Shown here in pieces: positions 9,827 to 18,769 of a stretch of 64,000 bases of DNA. The notes beneath the pieces were generated by a model. The model saw nothing but the letters and a program-made list of their open reading frames with translations, did no database searches and was not told the DNA's origin. Each line of letters begins with the position of its first letter. The first letter of the stretch is position 1. Source of the stretch: Bacteroides sp. (GTDB taxonomy: Bacteria; Bacteroidota; Bacteroidia; Bacteroidales; Muribaculaceae); NCBI GenBank assembly GCA_014802015.1, contig JAAVDB010000010.1, positions 19,857 to 83,856 on the forward strand. The letters run 5' to 3'. Both the position numbers and the translations under genes were made by a program.

Positions 9827-11368
9827 TTATGATTTAATGAAGAGTCGTCGGATTCGTGAACCAAGTGTTCGGAAACTTGGTGAAATGATCCATAAACACA
9901 TACATAATGTTATCAAGTATGACAAACAGATGCAAATGGTATAGATTGCAAGCATTATCCATGTATGAGGTAAAGTATCCCAATATCCGTCAAAAATATA
10001 ATATAGAATCACACCTATAACCACAGCCGGTAAAGCCATCGATACATAGTTCACGAAATACTTGATGAGTGATTCATGGAGCCCGTATTTAAATAGGAAA
10101 AATGGTTTCCACAGCTCAATCACACATATTGAACTGATCAGGACGCCTGAAAGAATACCATTAAGGCCATAATAATATCCAAGTAAAATTGAAAGTCCTA
10201 CATTTAGCAAAGCTTCTATTACTGGAGAGTATATATCTTGATATTGTCCTTGTCCTGCGATAAATTGATTGACGGTATAACGGTTTAGTCTTATGAACAA
10301 AGTGGTTGCAATAATCAACAGAGTAGACAAAGGCAACAGATATTGTTCGCCAATCCAAATCTCTACGAAAGCCTGCCCTATAGTTATAAATACGAATGTA
10401 ACAGTGGCGACAAGTGTGAAACGTAGTGCAAACAGTTCATAAAATACCTTCATTATACGGTTTTTATCGCCTTCGGCAATCATATCACCGATCCCTGCTC
10501 CCATGCTGTTGAATATAGCATTAAATAATCGCATAATTCCTGATGATACGATCAAATAATTTCCATATATCGCAACTAATGATAAGGATGAATATGCGTA
10601 TATGATCAGAGGGCTTGATTGAGTTAATGCAAATCCACCGATATTATGGAAGAAAACCTGTTTAGTCTTCACGATTAAATTTGCATATTTTCGTTTTAAT
10701 TCATTATATGTTAGTTTCGACTCTTTGAGATATGGGAAAGATTTTGACACTGTAATGTGGAGAACAGCACTCCCTGCAATCGAAAATAATACTTCAGTAA
10801 CGAGCCACCATATATAAGGGTTACGGCATGAGGATAAGACTACAATCTGAGTAACGGACTTAATAATATTGCAAGCCCCCAGACTTTGTTGTATTTTATA
10901 ATCGTGCTGTGAGGCTGTAAGTATAATCTGTCGATAATTTATAAAATATCCTAAAAGGGAACTAAACAGCAATACTCCGAATGATGAATATGCATACCAT
11001 AATGGTAAAGATATTTTTTTGAAAATTAATGGGAAAAAAAGCATTACGCTTATTGCTCCGATTATTATCACGGACGCTATTCGTCTATAAAGTTTTCCTT
11101 GCAGTGATAGAATCTCATTTATAGAAGTCTGATCATTATTATGCAGAGGTTTATATAATGAAAATGATACAGCGGAATTGATACCAAGTTCTGCAAGATT
11201 TAGAAACTGAAGAATGTTAACCGCAGTTGTATTCAGACCCAAAATGTCCTCTCCCAGATATTCCAGAAAAATTTTTCGGGAGATAAATGCCAGCACAAAC
11301 TGAATCGCAAAAAATGTCAGTGCATAAATTGAATTCTTTAATGTCTTTGCTGTTCGTGATTTTGACAT
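9827..11368 (-). CDS. Wzx-type oligosaccharide flippase (left operon)
   Basis: A 513-residue integral membrane protein with about 12-14 hydrophobic segments, as expected of MATE-like/PST-family flippases that move undecaprenyl-linked repeat units across the inner membrane. The N-terminus (S-K-S-R-T-A-K-T-L-K-N-S-I followed by a long hydrophobic helix and R-K-I-F-L-E-Y-L-G) is typical of Wzx proteins of Gram-negative capsule loci. It is the second gene of the left operon, 29 bases after the UpxY gene, the same order as in the right operon. It is only distantly similar to the right-hand flippase by eye. Confidence 0.88.
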   Translation of the reverse strand: MSKSRTAKTLKNSIYALTFFAIQFVLAFISRKIFLEYLGEDILGLNTTAVNILQFLNLAELGINSAVSFSLYKPLHNNDQTSINEILSLQGKLYRRIASVIIIGAISVMLFFPLIFKKISLPLWYAYSSFGVLLFSSLLGYFINYRQIILTASQHDYKIQQSLGACNIIKSVTQIVVLSSCRNPYIWWLVTEVLFSIAGSAVLHITVSKSFPYLKESKLTYNELKRKYANLIVKTKQVFFHNIGGFALTQSSPLIIYAYSSLSLVAIYGNYLIVSSGIMRLFNAIFNSMGAGIGDMIAEGDKNRIMKVFYELFALRFTLVATVTFVFITIGQAFVEIWIGEQYLLPLSTLLIIATTLFIRLNRYTVNQFIAGQGQYQDIYSPVIEALLNVGLSILLGYYYGLNGILSGVLISSICVIELWKPFFLFKYGLHESLIKYFVNYVSMALPAVVIGVILYYIFDGYWDTLPHTWIMLAIYTICICLSYLITLCMCLWIISPSFRTLGSRIRRLFIKS

Positions 11369-11397
11369 ATAGAGACCCTCTGTTTTTTCGTGCGGTT

Positions 11398-11997
11398 TTA
11401 TTGTATCCCCTGTACATCTGACAGATTGATTCTCACCGAGGCGCCGCCCAGCAGGTCAAGGGCCACTATCAGCGAATGACTGCCGTCAGGATCCGAGATG
11501 ATGCTACCCTCAAGACCTTGCAGGCGACCACGTATCACGCGCACTTTGTCGTTATGTTTCAGTGGCGATTGGATTAAGTTGACCGGACTGTCTGCATGGC
11601 CGAGCATAAATTTAAACATAGCAAGCTGGCGGTCGGGGATTGTAGCAGGCGGACTGTTGTGTGTGCCTTTGTTTGCGGCATGGTCGGTCATGAAGCGTAA
11701 GATGTATGGCCGTCTGACCAACTCACGACGCTCACGCTCGGTACATTTTACAAACACTATCGATGGGATGATTACCCGCTCAATCATTTTACGTTTACCG
11801 TTTGCCCATAAGCGTAGTTCATTTTGTGTAGCGACAAAGCATTCGATTCCGATTCCAATGAGGCGTTCTGCCACTTTTTTCTCATGCCTGGCATTGACAA
11901 TGGCGACATACCATTTGGATTCACCCACGCCTACGGCGCCGTCAACGCCCGCAGGCACTGCCGTAACGTTGTATGTATATGTCTCAGTATTAGACAT
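11398..11997 (-). CDS. UpxY-family transcription antiterminator (left operon)
   Basis: A 199-residue NusG-like protein of the UpxY type. UpxY proteins bind RNA polymerase at the leader of their own polysaccharide operon and prevent early termination. The NGN domain starts near residue 28 (K-W-Y-V-A-I-V-N-A-R-H-E-K-K-V-A-E-R-L), and P-S-I-V-F-V-K-C near residue 78 is a conserved strand. A KOW-like end carries D-K-V-R-V-I-R-G-R-L-Q-G-L-E-G near residue 150. It is the first gene of the minus-strand operon, facing the right UpxY gene across the inverted sites. About 20 bases separate the ATG from the left inverted site. In the present orientation no promoter faces it. Confidence 0.9.
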   Translation of the reverse strand: MSNTETYTYNVTAVPAGVDGAVGVGESKWYVAIVNARHEKKVAERLIGIGIECFVATQNELRLWANGKRKMIERVIIPSIVFVKCTERERRELVRRPYILRFMTDHAANKGTHNSPPATIPDRQLAMFKFMLGHADSPVNLIQSPLKHNDKVRVIRGRLQGLEGSIISDPDGSHSLIVALDLLGGASVRINLSDVQGIQ

Positions 11998-12018
11998 GCT
12001 TTAGCTGAAACAAAATGT

Positions 12019-12039
12019 GCATCTCTTCGTAAGAGATAC
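12019..12039. repeat. Left inverted site of the putative invertible promoter
   Basis: This 21-bp site matches the reverse complement of the site at 12229-12249 at 20 of 21 positions, including 19 in a row (12021-12039). It is itself nearly palindromic (9-bp arms around CGT, one mismatch). The off-centre three bases give it an orientation opposite to the right-hand site. The layout of two inverted sites around a promoter is that of site-specific inversion switches in Bacteroidales polysaccharide loci. Confidence 0.85.
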
Positions 12040-12184
12040 ATACCATAGAGAAATATCGCTGACTGATAATGCGTTATAGTGTGCGCTCCTTACACGATAT
12101 TTACGACATTATGACATAACATTACAAATTCCCACTTATGAAAATTTGAATTATATCGGCTGAGCGAAATTAGCGATACTATTA

Positions 12185-12217
12185 TTTAGTGGATTCCGAA
12201 TAAATTTTATATCTTTG
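12185..12217 (+). promoter_or_regulatory. Promoter within the invertible segment, facing the right operon
   Basis: The -7 box TATCTTTG (12210-12217) fits the Bacteroidetes TAnnTTTG consensus exactly. A TTTA (12185-12188) lies 21 bases upstream in the place of the usual TTTG -33 box. Transcription should begin near 12222, giving a leader of about 180 bases before the right UpxY gene, with the right inverted site at the very 5' end of the RNA. Confidence 0.75.
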
Positions 12218-12228
12218 CATTACTATAA

Positions 12229-12249
12229 GTATCTCTTACGAAGAGATAC
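12229..12249. repeat. Right inverted site of the putative invertible promoter
   Basis: A perfect 9-3-9 palindrome (GTATCTCTT, ACG, AAGAGATAC). Its reverse complement matches the left site at 12019-12039 in 20 of 21 bases. It begins about 12 bases after the -7 box, so it would form a hairpin at the 5' end of the rightward transcript. Confidence 0.85.
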
Positions 12250-12402
12250 TTAATTTAGATAGACAAAGTGAGACGAGTTGTTTTTCTGAAATCAGCATGG
12301 CAAGCTTTTCAGATGGATTCCGTAACGACCTGTGTAACAAACTGTAATGGTTGTATGCAGGACTCAAATTATTGTCATAACTAACCGACGGCCGTTTTTG
12401 CA
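12250..12402 (+). other. Leader of the right polysaccharide operon
   Basis: This 153-base stretch between the right inverted site and the UpxY start holds no open frame of note and no clear terminator hairpin by eye. In Bacteroides fragilis, UpxY proteins act on such leaders, so a pausing or termination site is expected here, but I could not point to one. Confidence 0.4.
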
Positions 12403-12954
12403 ATGACTGACACGAGTGAAAACAACCACTGGTATGTGATGCGTGACCTAAAGCGGGCCAATGCTCTCACTCCGGCCTACAAGCAACTTGCCGAGGCAGG
12501 ATTTGAAGTCTTCACACCGATGGTAACAAGGGTTATAAATTCATTCGGTCGAAGAAAAAAATTATCGGTGCCGTTCATGTCTGACCTGTTGTTCGTATGT
12601 TCTACCCGTGACAAACTCGATCCCCTGGTCAGGAAGATCCCGACTCTGCAATACAGGTATGTAAAGGGAGCTGTCAGTCAGCCGATGGAGGTGTCTGTTC
12701 AAGAGATGGATCGCTTCAGAGGGGCCGTTGAGACGGCATCCAACCCAATGTTTCTCAGCATGGATGAGATAGCCCCTGAAATGTATGGAGCAAACATACG
12801 CATAATATCCGACGGGATACTTAATAATTACGAAGGGCGACTGCTTAAAATTAAAGGGTCCGGCAAGAAACGTATAATGGTCTGTCTGAAAGAGAGTAAT
12901 CTCGTCGCCGCGATTGAGATCACTGCGTCTGACTACGTCGAGGTGAAGGTGTAA
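12403..12954 (+). CDS. UpxY-family transcription antiterminator (right operon)
   Basis: A 183-residue NusG-like protein expected to let RNA polymerase read through the leader of the right operon. The NGN domain begins H-W-Y-V-M-R-D-L-K-R-A-N-A near residue 8 and continues with F-E-V-F-T-P-M-V near 33 and V-P-F-M-S-D-L-L-F-V near 52. A KOW-like segment (I-L-N-N-Y-E-G-R-L-L-K-I-K-G) lies near 145. It is quite different in sequence from the left UpxY protein, as expected if each serves its own operon. No UpxZ-like gene, the usual antagonist partner, follows; the flippase gene starts 6 bases later. Confidence 0.87.
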   Translation: MTDTSENNHWYVMRDLKRANALTPAYKQLAEAGFEVFTPMVTRVINSFGRRKKLSVPFMSDLLFVCSTRDKLDPLVRKIPTLQYRYVKGAVSQPMEVSVQEMDRFRGAVETASNPMFLSMDEIAPEMYGANIRIISDGILNNYEGRLLKIKGSGKKRIMVCLKESNLVAAIEITASDYVEVKV

Positions 12955-12960
12955 ATAGCC

Positions 12961-14490
12961 ATGTCATCTGAGAATAAGAAGATTACCAAAAATACTTTAT
13001 TCCTGTACCTTCGTATGGGAATAGTCATGCTGATAAAGCTGTATGTCGCCAGGATCCTGTTGGAGGCATTAGGCATAGATGATTACGGTGTATGGAATAT
13101 ACTGGCGTCATTTGTGATTTCTTTTCAATTTATCAGCGCGCCTATTGTGGTGTCAACCCAGAGATTCCTGAATTATGACATGGGGCAGGGGGGACATAAA
13201 CTTAACAGGATTTTCAATCTGTCGTTTGAGTTAATACTGTCAGTCAGCATACTCCTGATATTAGGATTTGAGACTGTCGGCAAATGGTTTATCGAGAACA
13301 AACTTAACTTCGAGCCCGGCATGATGCCCACAGTCGCGGTCTTATATCAACTCACCATATTCAGTCTGGTATTCCAGCTCATTCAAAAACCGTTCGAGTC
13401 GACAGTTATTGCTCACGAGAGGATGTCGTTTTATGCTTACATCACACTATTTGAAGCATTCTTCCTGTTAGGAATAACCATATTGCTTAAAAGTGATATT
13501 TCCGAGAATAAGCTTATATGGTACGGGTCCCTCAACATGTTGCTTTATGCCCTCGAATTTTCAGGATATTGGGTCTATTGCAGGTTGAAATTTCAGTGTT
13601 GTCGTCTGAAGCTTGTATGGGATAAGGCATTGGCCAAGGAGATAGGCGTATTCTCCGGGTGGAATCTGTTCGGAGGTCTGTCATCGATGACTGCCAATCA
13701 GGGTATCAACGTCCTCCTGAATATATTCTTCGGGGTTGCTGTCAATGCTGCATTCGGCATATCCAATCAGGTAAAAGGTGCCATAACGATGCTGATAATA
13801 AATCTGCAGAAGGCTTTTGACCCGCAGATTGTCAAAAATTATTCGATTGGAAATATGGAGCGGATGCACAAGCTGACTGTCAGCATCATTTCGCTATCAT
13901 ATCTTCTTGCTCTGATTGTCGTATTTCCATTGTGCCTTAATATTGATTTTATTCTTTCCGAATGGCTTGGTAATGAGATTCCGGCCTGGACAAATTGGTT
14001 CTGTATCCTGACTCTGCTACAGATGCTTTTCGTAGCGCTCGGAGGCCCGATAGATACGGCTGTTTTTGCTACAGGAAAGATCAAATCATATCAACTGTGG
14101 CTGAGTGGTGAGATATTCTTAAACATCATTTTCGTATATATCTTCTTTCGGCTTTCATACGGGCCCGTATGGGCATTTGTAGTCAAATTACTTGTAGAAG
14201 GTATTATCACAGCGACGCGGTTTATATTCCTCAGGAGAGTCGGATTGTCACTAAGCACCTCGATACGTAGAATTATCATCCCTCTGTTTTCCGTGTCGAT
14301 CGTTGCGTGCGGTCTATGTTATGCAATAATCACCCTGTTGAGCATCCATAACGGATGGCTAAACTTTATTTGCACTGTATTCCTGTTCGTTTTAATTGTC
14401 GCTATATCAGGATGGTATTTATTGCTTGACCGATCTCTGAAAGACAAGATATATCATAAACTCGCCCCAATTTTCACAGGTAAGTCATGA
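12961..14490 (+). CDS. Wzx-type oligosaccharide flippase (right operon)
   Basis: A 509-residue polytopic inner-membrane protein with about 12-14 hydrophobic segments, probably the flippase for the right-hand repeat unit. The N-terminal R-M-G-I-V-M-L-I-K-L-Y-V-A-R-I-L-L-E-A-L then D-D-Y-G-V-W-N is characteristic of Bacteroidetes polysaccharide exporters of the MVF/PST group. S-T-Q-R-F-L-N-Y near residue 65 is also commonly seen. It lies 6 bases after the UpxY gene and overlaps the GT92 gene by four bases (ATGA). Its sequence differs from the left flippase, which suggests a different glycan. Confidence 0.88.
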   Translation: MSSENKKITKNTLFLYLRMGIVMLIKLYVARILLEALGIDDYGVWNILASFVISFQFISAPIVVSTQRFLNYDMGQGGHKLNRIFNLSFELILSVSILLILGFETVGKWFIENKLNFEPGMMPTVAVLYQLTIFSLVFQLIQKPFESTVIAHERMSFYAYITLFEAFFLLGITILLKSDISENKLIWYGSLNMLLYALEFSGYWVYCRLKFQCCRLKLVWDKALAKEIGVFSGWNLFGGLSSMTANQGINVLLNIFFGVAVNAAFGISNQVKGAITMLIINLQKAFDPQIVKNYSIGNMERMHKLTVSIISLSYLLALIVVFPLCLNIDFILSEWLGNEIPAWTNWFCILTLLQMLFVALGGPIDTAVFATGKIKSYQLWLSGEIFLNIIFVYIFFRLSYGPVWAFVVKLLVEGIITATRFIFLRRVGLSLSTSIRRIIIPLFSVSIVACGLCYAIITLLSIHNGWLNFICTVFLFVLIVAISGWYLLLDRSLKDKIYHKLAPIFTGKS

Positions 14491-15440
14491 AGATTCAGCA
14501 TTACTCGCTAAATGGAGAACGGCCTGTCAGCCGGATAAAGGAACTTATACGATACAAACTTCCGTTACTTCTGTATTATCCGCTGTCAAAATCATTATGT
14601 ATATGCCATCGTTTTCTCCACGCTCCTAAACAATTCAAATACAAAGCATCGCTCTGTCTTATCTTTAAAGACGAGGCTCCGTATCTTAAGGAGTGGCTGG
14701 AGTACCATCTGCTGATTGGAATTGATCATTTTTATCTTTATAACAACAATTCTTCTGATAATTATCTTGAGGTCCTCGGCCCATATATTGAAGCGGGGAC
14801 TGTCACTCTGATCCAATTTCCTGAAAAATACGCTCAAGTTAAAGCATATAGGGATTGTTACGAAAAGACCAAAAACGAGACTGAATGGCTCGGCTACATT
14901 GACGTTGACGAATATGTCAATCTTATCGGGCATAATTCTATCGGTGAGTTATTGGATACTGTTGCCTACTATCCGTCACTGTATCTCAATTGGAGAATGT
15001 TTGGTACATCAGGACATCTTAAGGAGAATCATAGTGAACTGACTATCGAACGATATACTCAGGCCTGGAGAAACCTAAGCTCGACCGGAAAAGGATTTAT
15101 CAACAATAATTTCCCATCCCACTCTGTAACAGTCCACTTCCACACATCCCGAATATATGGACTCCCTGTGCTGGGCGTTTTGGCTAACAAAAGCCTGCGG
15201 CACTCATTGTACTATATATCTTCGTGCGGAGTTGACAAAGTGGCTTATCTGAATCATTACTGGAGTCGCTCACTCGAATTTTATCGTTATAAGGATTTTC
15301 AGAAAGGGGACGCAACTAATGCCACTAATGAATCATTGAGAACAGCCCCCGGCAGATTCGAACGACATGAATTGAGAAATTCTACGAAAGATTTCTCAAT
15401 CCAGAGATGGTTGATATTCCTCAAAATGAAAATGAAATAA
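14487..15440 (+). CDS. Family 92-like glycosyltransferase (DUF23)
   Basis: A 317-residue protein resembling GT92/DUF23 glycosyltransferases, a GT-A group known for galactosyltransferases in animals and found widely in bacterial polysaccharide loci. Landmarks are L-C-L-I-F-K-D-E-A-P-Y-L-K-E-W-L-E-Y-H near residue 55, H-F-Y-L-Y-N-N-N-S-S-D near 85, and the metal-binding I-D-V-D-E-Y near residue 140. H-Y-W-S-R-S near residue 255 is a usual late motif. No membrane segment is evident beyond a short hydrophobic stretch near 28-40. It is translationally coupled to the flippase gene. Confidence 0.83.
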   Translation: MKIQHYSLNGERPVSRIKELIRYKLPLLLYYPLSKSLCICHRFLHAPKQFKYKASLCLIFKDEAPYLKEWLEYHLLIGIDHFYLYNNNSSDNYLEVLGPYIEAGTVTLIQFPEKYAQVKAYRDCYEKTKNETEWLGYIDVDEYVNLIGHNSIGELLDTVAYYPSLYLNWRMFGTSGHLKENHSELTIERYTQAWRNLSSTGKGFINNNFPSHSVTVHFHTSRIYGLPVLGVLANKSLRHSLYYISSCGVDKVAYLNHYWSRSLEFYRYKDFQKGDATNATNESLRTAPGRFERHELRNSTKDFSIQRWLIFLKMKMK

Positions 15441-15513
15441 CAGAGTCTCGACTGTATATGTGGAATATACTATTTAAGTTACTGATATTTACGACAAGAT
15501 AGTCTAACTAAAA

Positions 15514-16617
15514 GTGATATTATATCTAATCCCGCTGGTCATTGCATTTATTTGTGCAATAGAGTACGACATCAATGGCAAAAAATACGGTAAGGGCTAT
15601 TGGTGGTCGCTACTGTTTGTGTACATGACTCTTTTTATGGGATTGAGATATGGAGTCGGTGGTGATACGATAAACTATATGAGGGATTATGAATGGACTC
15701 CCGTTATCAGCAACTATACCATAATATCGTTAAATCGCTATGACCCGGGATTTAATCTGTTGATGTCGATAGGAAAAACATTTTCAAAAGAGTTCGTGTC
15801 ATTCCAGATACTGCACATCCTGATTCTTAATTCCTTGTTATTCGCCATAATCAAGAAATTTACACGATATTGGTTCTCGGCATTCTTTTTCAGCCTGTTT
15901 GTCTTTTACTATTATTATTCGACCGAGATATTGCGTGAATCGCTCGCTGTATTATGCTTTGTGCTTAATTACAACAACCTGATTAAGAAGAAATGGCTCA
16001 GATATTATTTTGTTATCATAATCTGCGCACTTCTTCATCGTTCGGCTCTGTTCCTGGCAGTATTGCCAATGTTTACAGGGCTTAGATTCAATCGGAAATA
16101 CATGTTTATATTAGCCGGTACGTTTGTCTCCGGTATTATTCTGAATCGCTTTTTAAGTCAATTAGGAAGTGATAATATTATTTCCGACGGCATATCGCGT
16201 TACTCCGGAGAGGGCAGTCACGGCATGCTTGCGGACCTCCTGAGATTTTCCAGATTGGCTGTTTTCCCATTTTTATTTGCCATATACGTAAAATATTATA
16301 CCAAGAAAGCCGGAGATCTGAAATTTGAGAACATGCTGGCTATAATGATTATATTCGGCACCTTGGCATTCTATAGTCCTATTATATTCAGCAGACTTTG
16401 TAATTATTTCAAAGTATTCTTCGTGCTGTCATTTACTACGGCATTTATCAATCTGGCTAAATACAAGTACACCGTGATCAGACGTAATGTCTGTATCATT
16501 TTTACAGTATTCGTCCTGATATATGGTTCCGAATACCTTATGTATAACTATTATACACGTCTAATTCCCTATTATTCTGTCTTTAACCCCGTCGATGTAA
16601 ATCGAAATTCTTTTTAA
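15514..16617 (+). CDS. EpsG-family polysaccharide polymerase (Wzy-like)
   Basis: A 367-residue protein with about ten membrane segments and EpsG-like landmarks: L-R-Y-G-V-G-G-D-T-I-N-Y near residue 45, R-Y-D-P-G-F-N-L-L near 75 and E-I-L-R-E-S-L-A-V-L near 137. These are the same three positions conserved in the left-operon counterpart (5658-6746). It is probably the Wzy-type polymerase for the right-hand repeat unit. The start is a GTG; no in-frame ATG lies close upstream. A 73-base gap separates it from the GT92 gene, with no terminator or promoter visible. Confidence 0.82.
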   Translation: MILYLIPLVIAFICAIEYDINGKKYGKGYWWSLLFVYMTLFMGLRYGVGGDTINYMRDYEWTPVISNYTIISLNRYDPGFNLLMSIGKTFSKEFVSFQILHILILNSLLFAIIKKFTRYWFSAFFFSLFVFYYYYSTEILRESLAVLCFVLNYNNLIKKKWLRYYFVIIICALLHRSALFLAVLPMFTGLRFNRKYMFILAGTFVSGIILNRFLSQLGSDNIISDGISRYSGEGSHGMLADLLRFSRLAVFPFLFAIYVKYYTKKAGDLKFENMLAIMIIFGTLAFYSPIIFSRLCNYFKVFFVLSFTTAFINLAKYKYTVIRRNVCIIFTVFVLIYGSEYLMYNYYTRLIPYYSVFNPVDVNRNSF

Positions 16618-16619
16618 CG

Positions 16620-17561
16620 ATGGAACCATTAGTTTCTGTTATCATTCCCAACTACAATCACGCTCCATTTCTTAAGGCGCGTATTGACAGTGTATTATCT
16701 CAGTCATACGACAATTTCGAGGTTATCATACTGGATGATTGCTCTAAAGACGACAGTGCTGCCGTAATCGAACAGTACAGAAACCACCCCAAGATTTCGC
16801 ATATAATTTATAATACCGAGAACAGCGGTTCGACATTCAAGCAATGGCATAAAGGATTTGATCTGGCAAAAGGTGAATATATCTGGATAGCCGAATCAGA
16901 TGATGTCGCACATCCTGATTTCCTCAAACGTTTGATTTCAGAAATAAACGGAGACAAGGATGTAACACTCGCAGCTTCAGGCATTACCGTAATAGATGAA
17001 AATGGCAATAAGATCGGTTCTCTATCGATCAGCAAAAGTATACAGCCACGCAAATATACCGGTAAACAGTTCATTCGTGAAAACATGTTGATCGGCAACC
17101 ATCTGTTCAATGCGAGTTCGGCGATAATCCGTAAGGATGCTCTCAAGTCGATTCCTGATGCATATACTAAATTAAAATCATCGGGAGACTATCTGTTTTG
17201 GGTTGAGTTGGCCAATCTCGGCAAGGTTGTCGAGATTCCTGATAAACTTGACTATTTCAGAAAATATTCTACATCTGTTACGCCTCGTCTGTATGCTTCC
17301 GGGCAGGCGTTTATGGAAGCACACCTGATATTTAACCGTCTTAAGGAATTAGGTTTTACCAAAGGCTTGTACCATAATATAATTGTCGGTTTCAGACTCA
17401 ATCAGATTCGTCGAAATCCGAAGTTTAACAGTGAGGAAATACGAAATAATTGTCTTGATGTCTGGCAGCAGGAGAGCCAATCCGAATCGGTGGACAAGGC
17501 TATTTACATGATGTATGGTGCGTATCGCCGACTGGTACGGTTTATCTGTAATTATATATGA
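16620..17561 (+). CDS. Family 2 glycosyltransferase
   Basis: A 313-residue GT2 enzyme. The N-terminus V-S-V-I-I-P-N-Y-N-H-A is canonical. L-D-D-C-S-K-D-D-S follows near residue 37, and the metal-binding cluster reads A-E-S-D-D near residue 90, the E-S-D-D variant seen in many capsule enzymes. S-G-D-Y-L-F-W near residue 187 is the acceptor-side region. It starts 2 bases after the polymerase gene and overlaps the iron-sulfur gene by four bases, so it is firmly within the operon. Substrate unknown. Confidence 0.91.
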   Translation: MEPLVSVIIPNYNHAPFLKARIDSVLSQSYDNFEVIILDDCSKDDSAAVIEQYRNHPKISHIIYNTENSGSTFKQWHKGFDLAKGEYIWIAESDDVAHPDFLKRLISEINGDKDVTLAASGITVIDENGNKIGSLSISKSIQPRKYTGKQFIRENMLIGNHLFNASSAIIRKDALKSIPDAYTKLKSSGDYLFWVELANLGKVVEIPDKLDYFRKYSTSVTPRLYASGQAFMEAHLIFNRLKELGFTKGLYHNIIVGFRLNQIRRNPKFNSEEIRNNCLDVWQQESQSESVDKAIYMMYGAYRRLVRFICNYI

Positions 17562-18760
17562 AAAATAATATAGCCCGACTCCATGATTGTTATGGTTGTG
17601 GAGTGTGTACGAGTGTATGCCCTGTAAAAATTATTGAATTAAGGGAGAATAGTGCCGGATTCTATGAACCCGTAATTACAGACCACGATAAATGTATCGA
17701 ATGCGGGCTCTGTCTGAAAGTTTGTGCGTTCAATCATAAGGACATTGCGTTAAAAACATCCGATATAGATAGCTATGCAGGCTGGAGTAATAACGCTGTT
17801 ATTCGTCAGCGCGGTTCGTCGGGCGGAGTAGGTTTTGAGATCGGGAAGCACCTGATCGAAAATGGCTATACGGCGTGTGGTGTGGAATATAATGTCGGTA
17901 ATGAACGGGCCGAGCATTTTTTAGCTGATAATATTGAAGCGTTCGCACGCTCGATAGGAAGTAAATACATTCCCAGTTTCACCCAGACGGCCTTTGAACA
18001 GATTGATCGTAAGGGTAAGTATCTGATAACCGGTACACCCTGTCAGATAGATTCGTTCAGACGCTATATCAAACATCTGAAAAAGGAAGATAATTTCATC
18101 CTCCTTGATTTTTTCTGTCATGGTGTGCCGTCAATGTTGTTGTGGCGTAATTATCTTCACGAGATAGAATCCGCAATCGGCAAAGCTAATTTTGTAAGCT
18201 GGAGAAATAAAACTGGCGGATGGCATGATTCGTGGAATATCAATATTGACTCCGTATCATCGGAAAATGTCGATTGTGATAATTTCTATGATATAAATAC
18301 TCCCGAAAAAATTCATTCCTATCAGTCGCGTTGGAAAGGTGGAGATCTGTTTTACAAATTCTTTCTCGGCAATTACTGTCTGAATAAATGCTGTTACAAG
18401 AGCTGCAAATACAAACGTTTTGCATCTTCGGCCGATATTCGTATCGGCGACCTGTGGGGGAAAACATTCGCCGGTGATAATTTAGGTACCAGCGGCATAG
18501 TCGCATTCACGGATGCCGGGCGAAAATTGCTCGGGGAATTGGAGCATTGCACGTTGCAACCCGTAAGTAATGTTACTGTCGCTGAGGGGCAAATGGCGAA
18601 ATCCCCGTCTTTCCCTTTGATTTACAACAGAGTCATCAGGCAACTGACCCACGGGATGACGCTCAGACGGATATATGACAGTACCATCAGATACTATCGG
18701 ATACTTACATTGCCCCGCAGAGCATGGGCCCGATTGAAGAGAAAAATATCAAAACACTAA
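17558..18760 (+). CDS. FrhB-like iron-sulfur flavoprotein (coenzyme F420 hydrogenase beta-subunit family)
   Basis: A 400-residue protein of the FrhB/FdhB-like family, which joins 4Fe-4S ferredoxin domains to a flavin-binding domain. Two cluster motifs sit at the N-terminus: C-Y-G-C-G-V-C-T-S-V-C-P near residue 11 and C-I-E-C-G-L-C-L-K-V-C near residue 47. The FrhB part includes S-S-G-G-V near residue 87, G-T-P-C-Q-I near 162 and a late Cys-rich C-C-Y-K-S-C-K-Y-K-R-F-A near 280 followed by A-D-I-R-I-G-D-L-W-G. Relatives often sit beside polysaccharide pyruvyl transferases in capsule loci, as here. The reaction is unknown; a redox step on a sugar is only a guess. Confidence 0.82.
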   Translation: MKNNIARLHDCYGCGVCTSVCPVKIIELRENSAGFYEPVITDHDKCIECGLCLKVCAFNHKDIALKTSDIDSYAGWSNNAVIRQRGSSGGVGFEIGKHLIENGYTACGVEYNVGNERAEHFLADNIEAFARSIGSKYIPSFTQTAFEQIDRKGKYLITGTPCQIDSFRRYIKHLKKEDNFILLDFFCHGVPSMLLWRNYLHEIESAIGKANFVSWRNKTGGWHDSWNINIDSVSSENVDCDNFYDINTPEKIHSYQSRWKGGDLFYKFFLGNYCLNKCCYKSCKYKRFASSADIRIGDLWGKTFAGDNLGTSGIVAFTDAGRKLLGELEHCTLQPVSNVTVAEGQMAKSPSFPLIYNRVIRQLTHGMTLRRIYDSTIRYYRILTLPRRAWARLKRKISKH

Positions 18761-18769
18761 ATATTACTT

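Larger units (their letters stand above)
12019..12249. promoter_or_regulatory. Putative invertible promoter segment between two polysaccharide operons
   Basis: This 231-bp segment is bounded by inverted 21-bp sites and lies between two divergent operons, each starting with a UpxY gene. It contains one good promoter (12185-12217), reading rightward. I found no leftward TAnnTTTG box inside. Recombination between the sites would turn the promoter around so that its -7 box lies at about 12051-12058 on the minus strand, facing the left operon. In Bacteroides fragilis, capsular polysaccharide promoters invert in this way through site-specific recombinases. No recombinase gene is present in the window, so it would have to act from elsewhere. 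Inversion itself is inferred, not seen. Confidence 0.78.
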
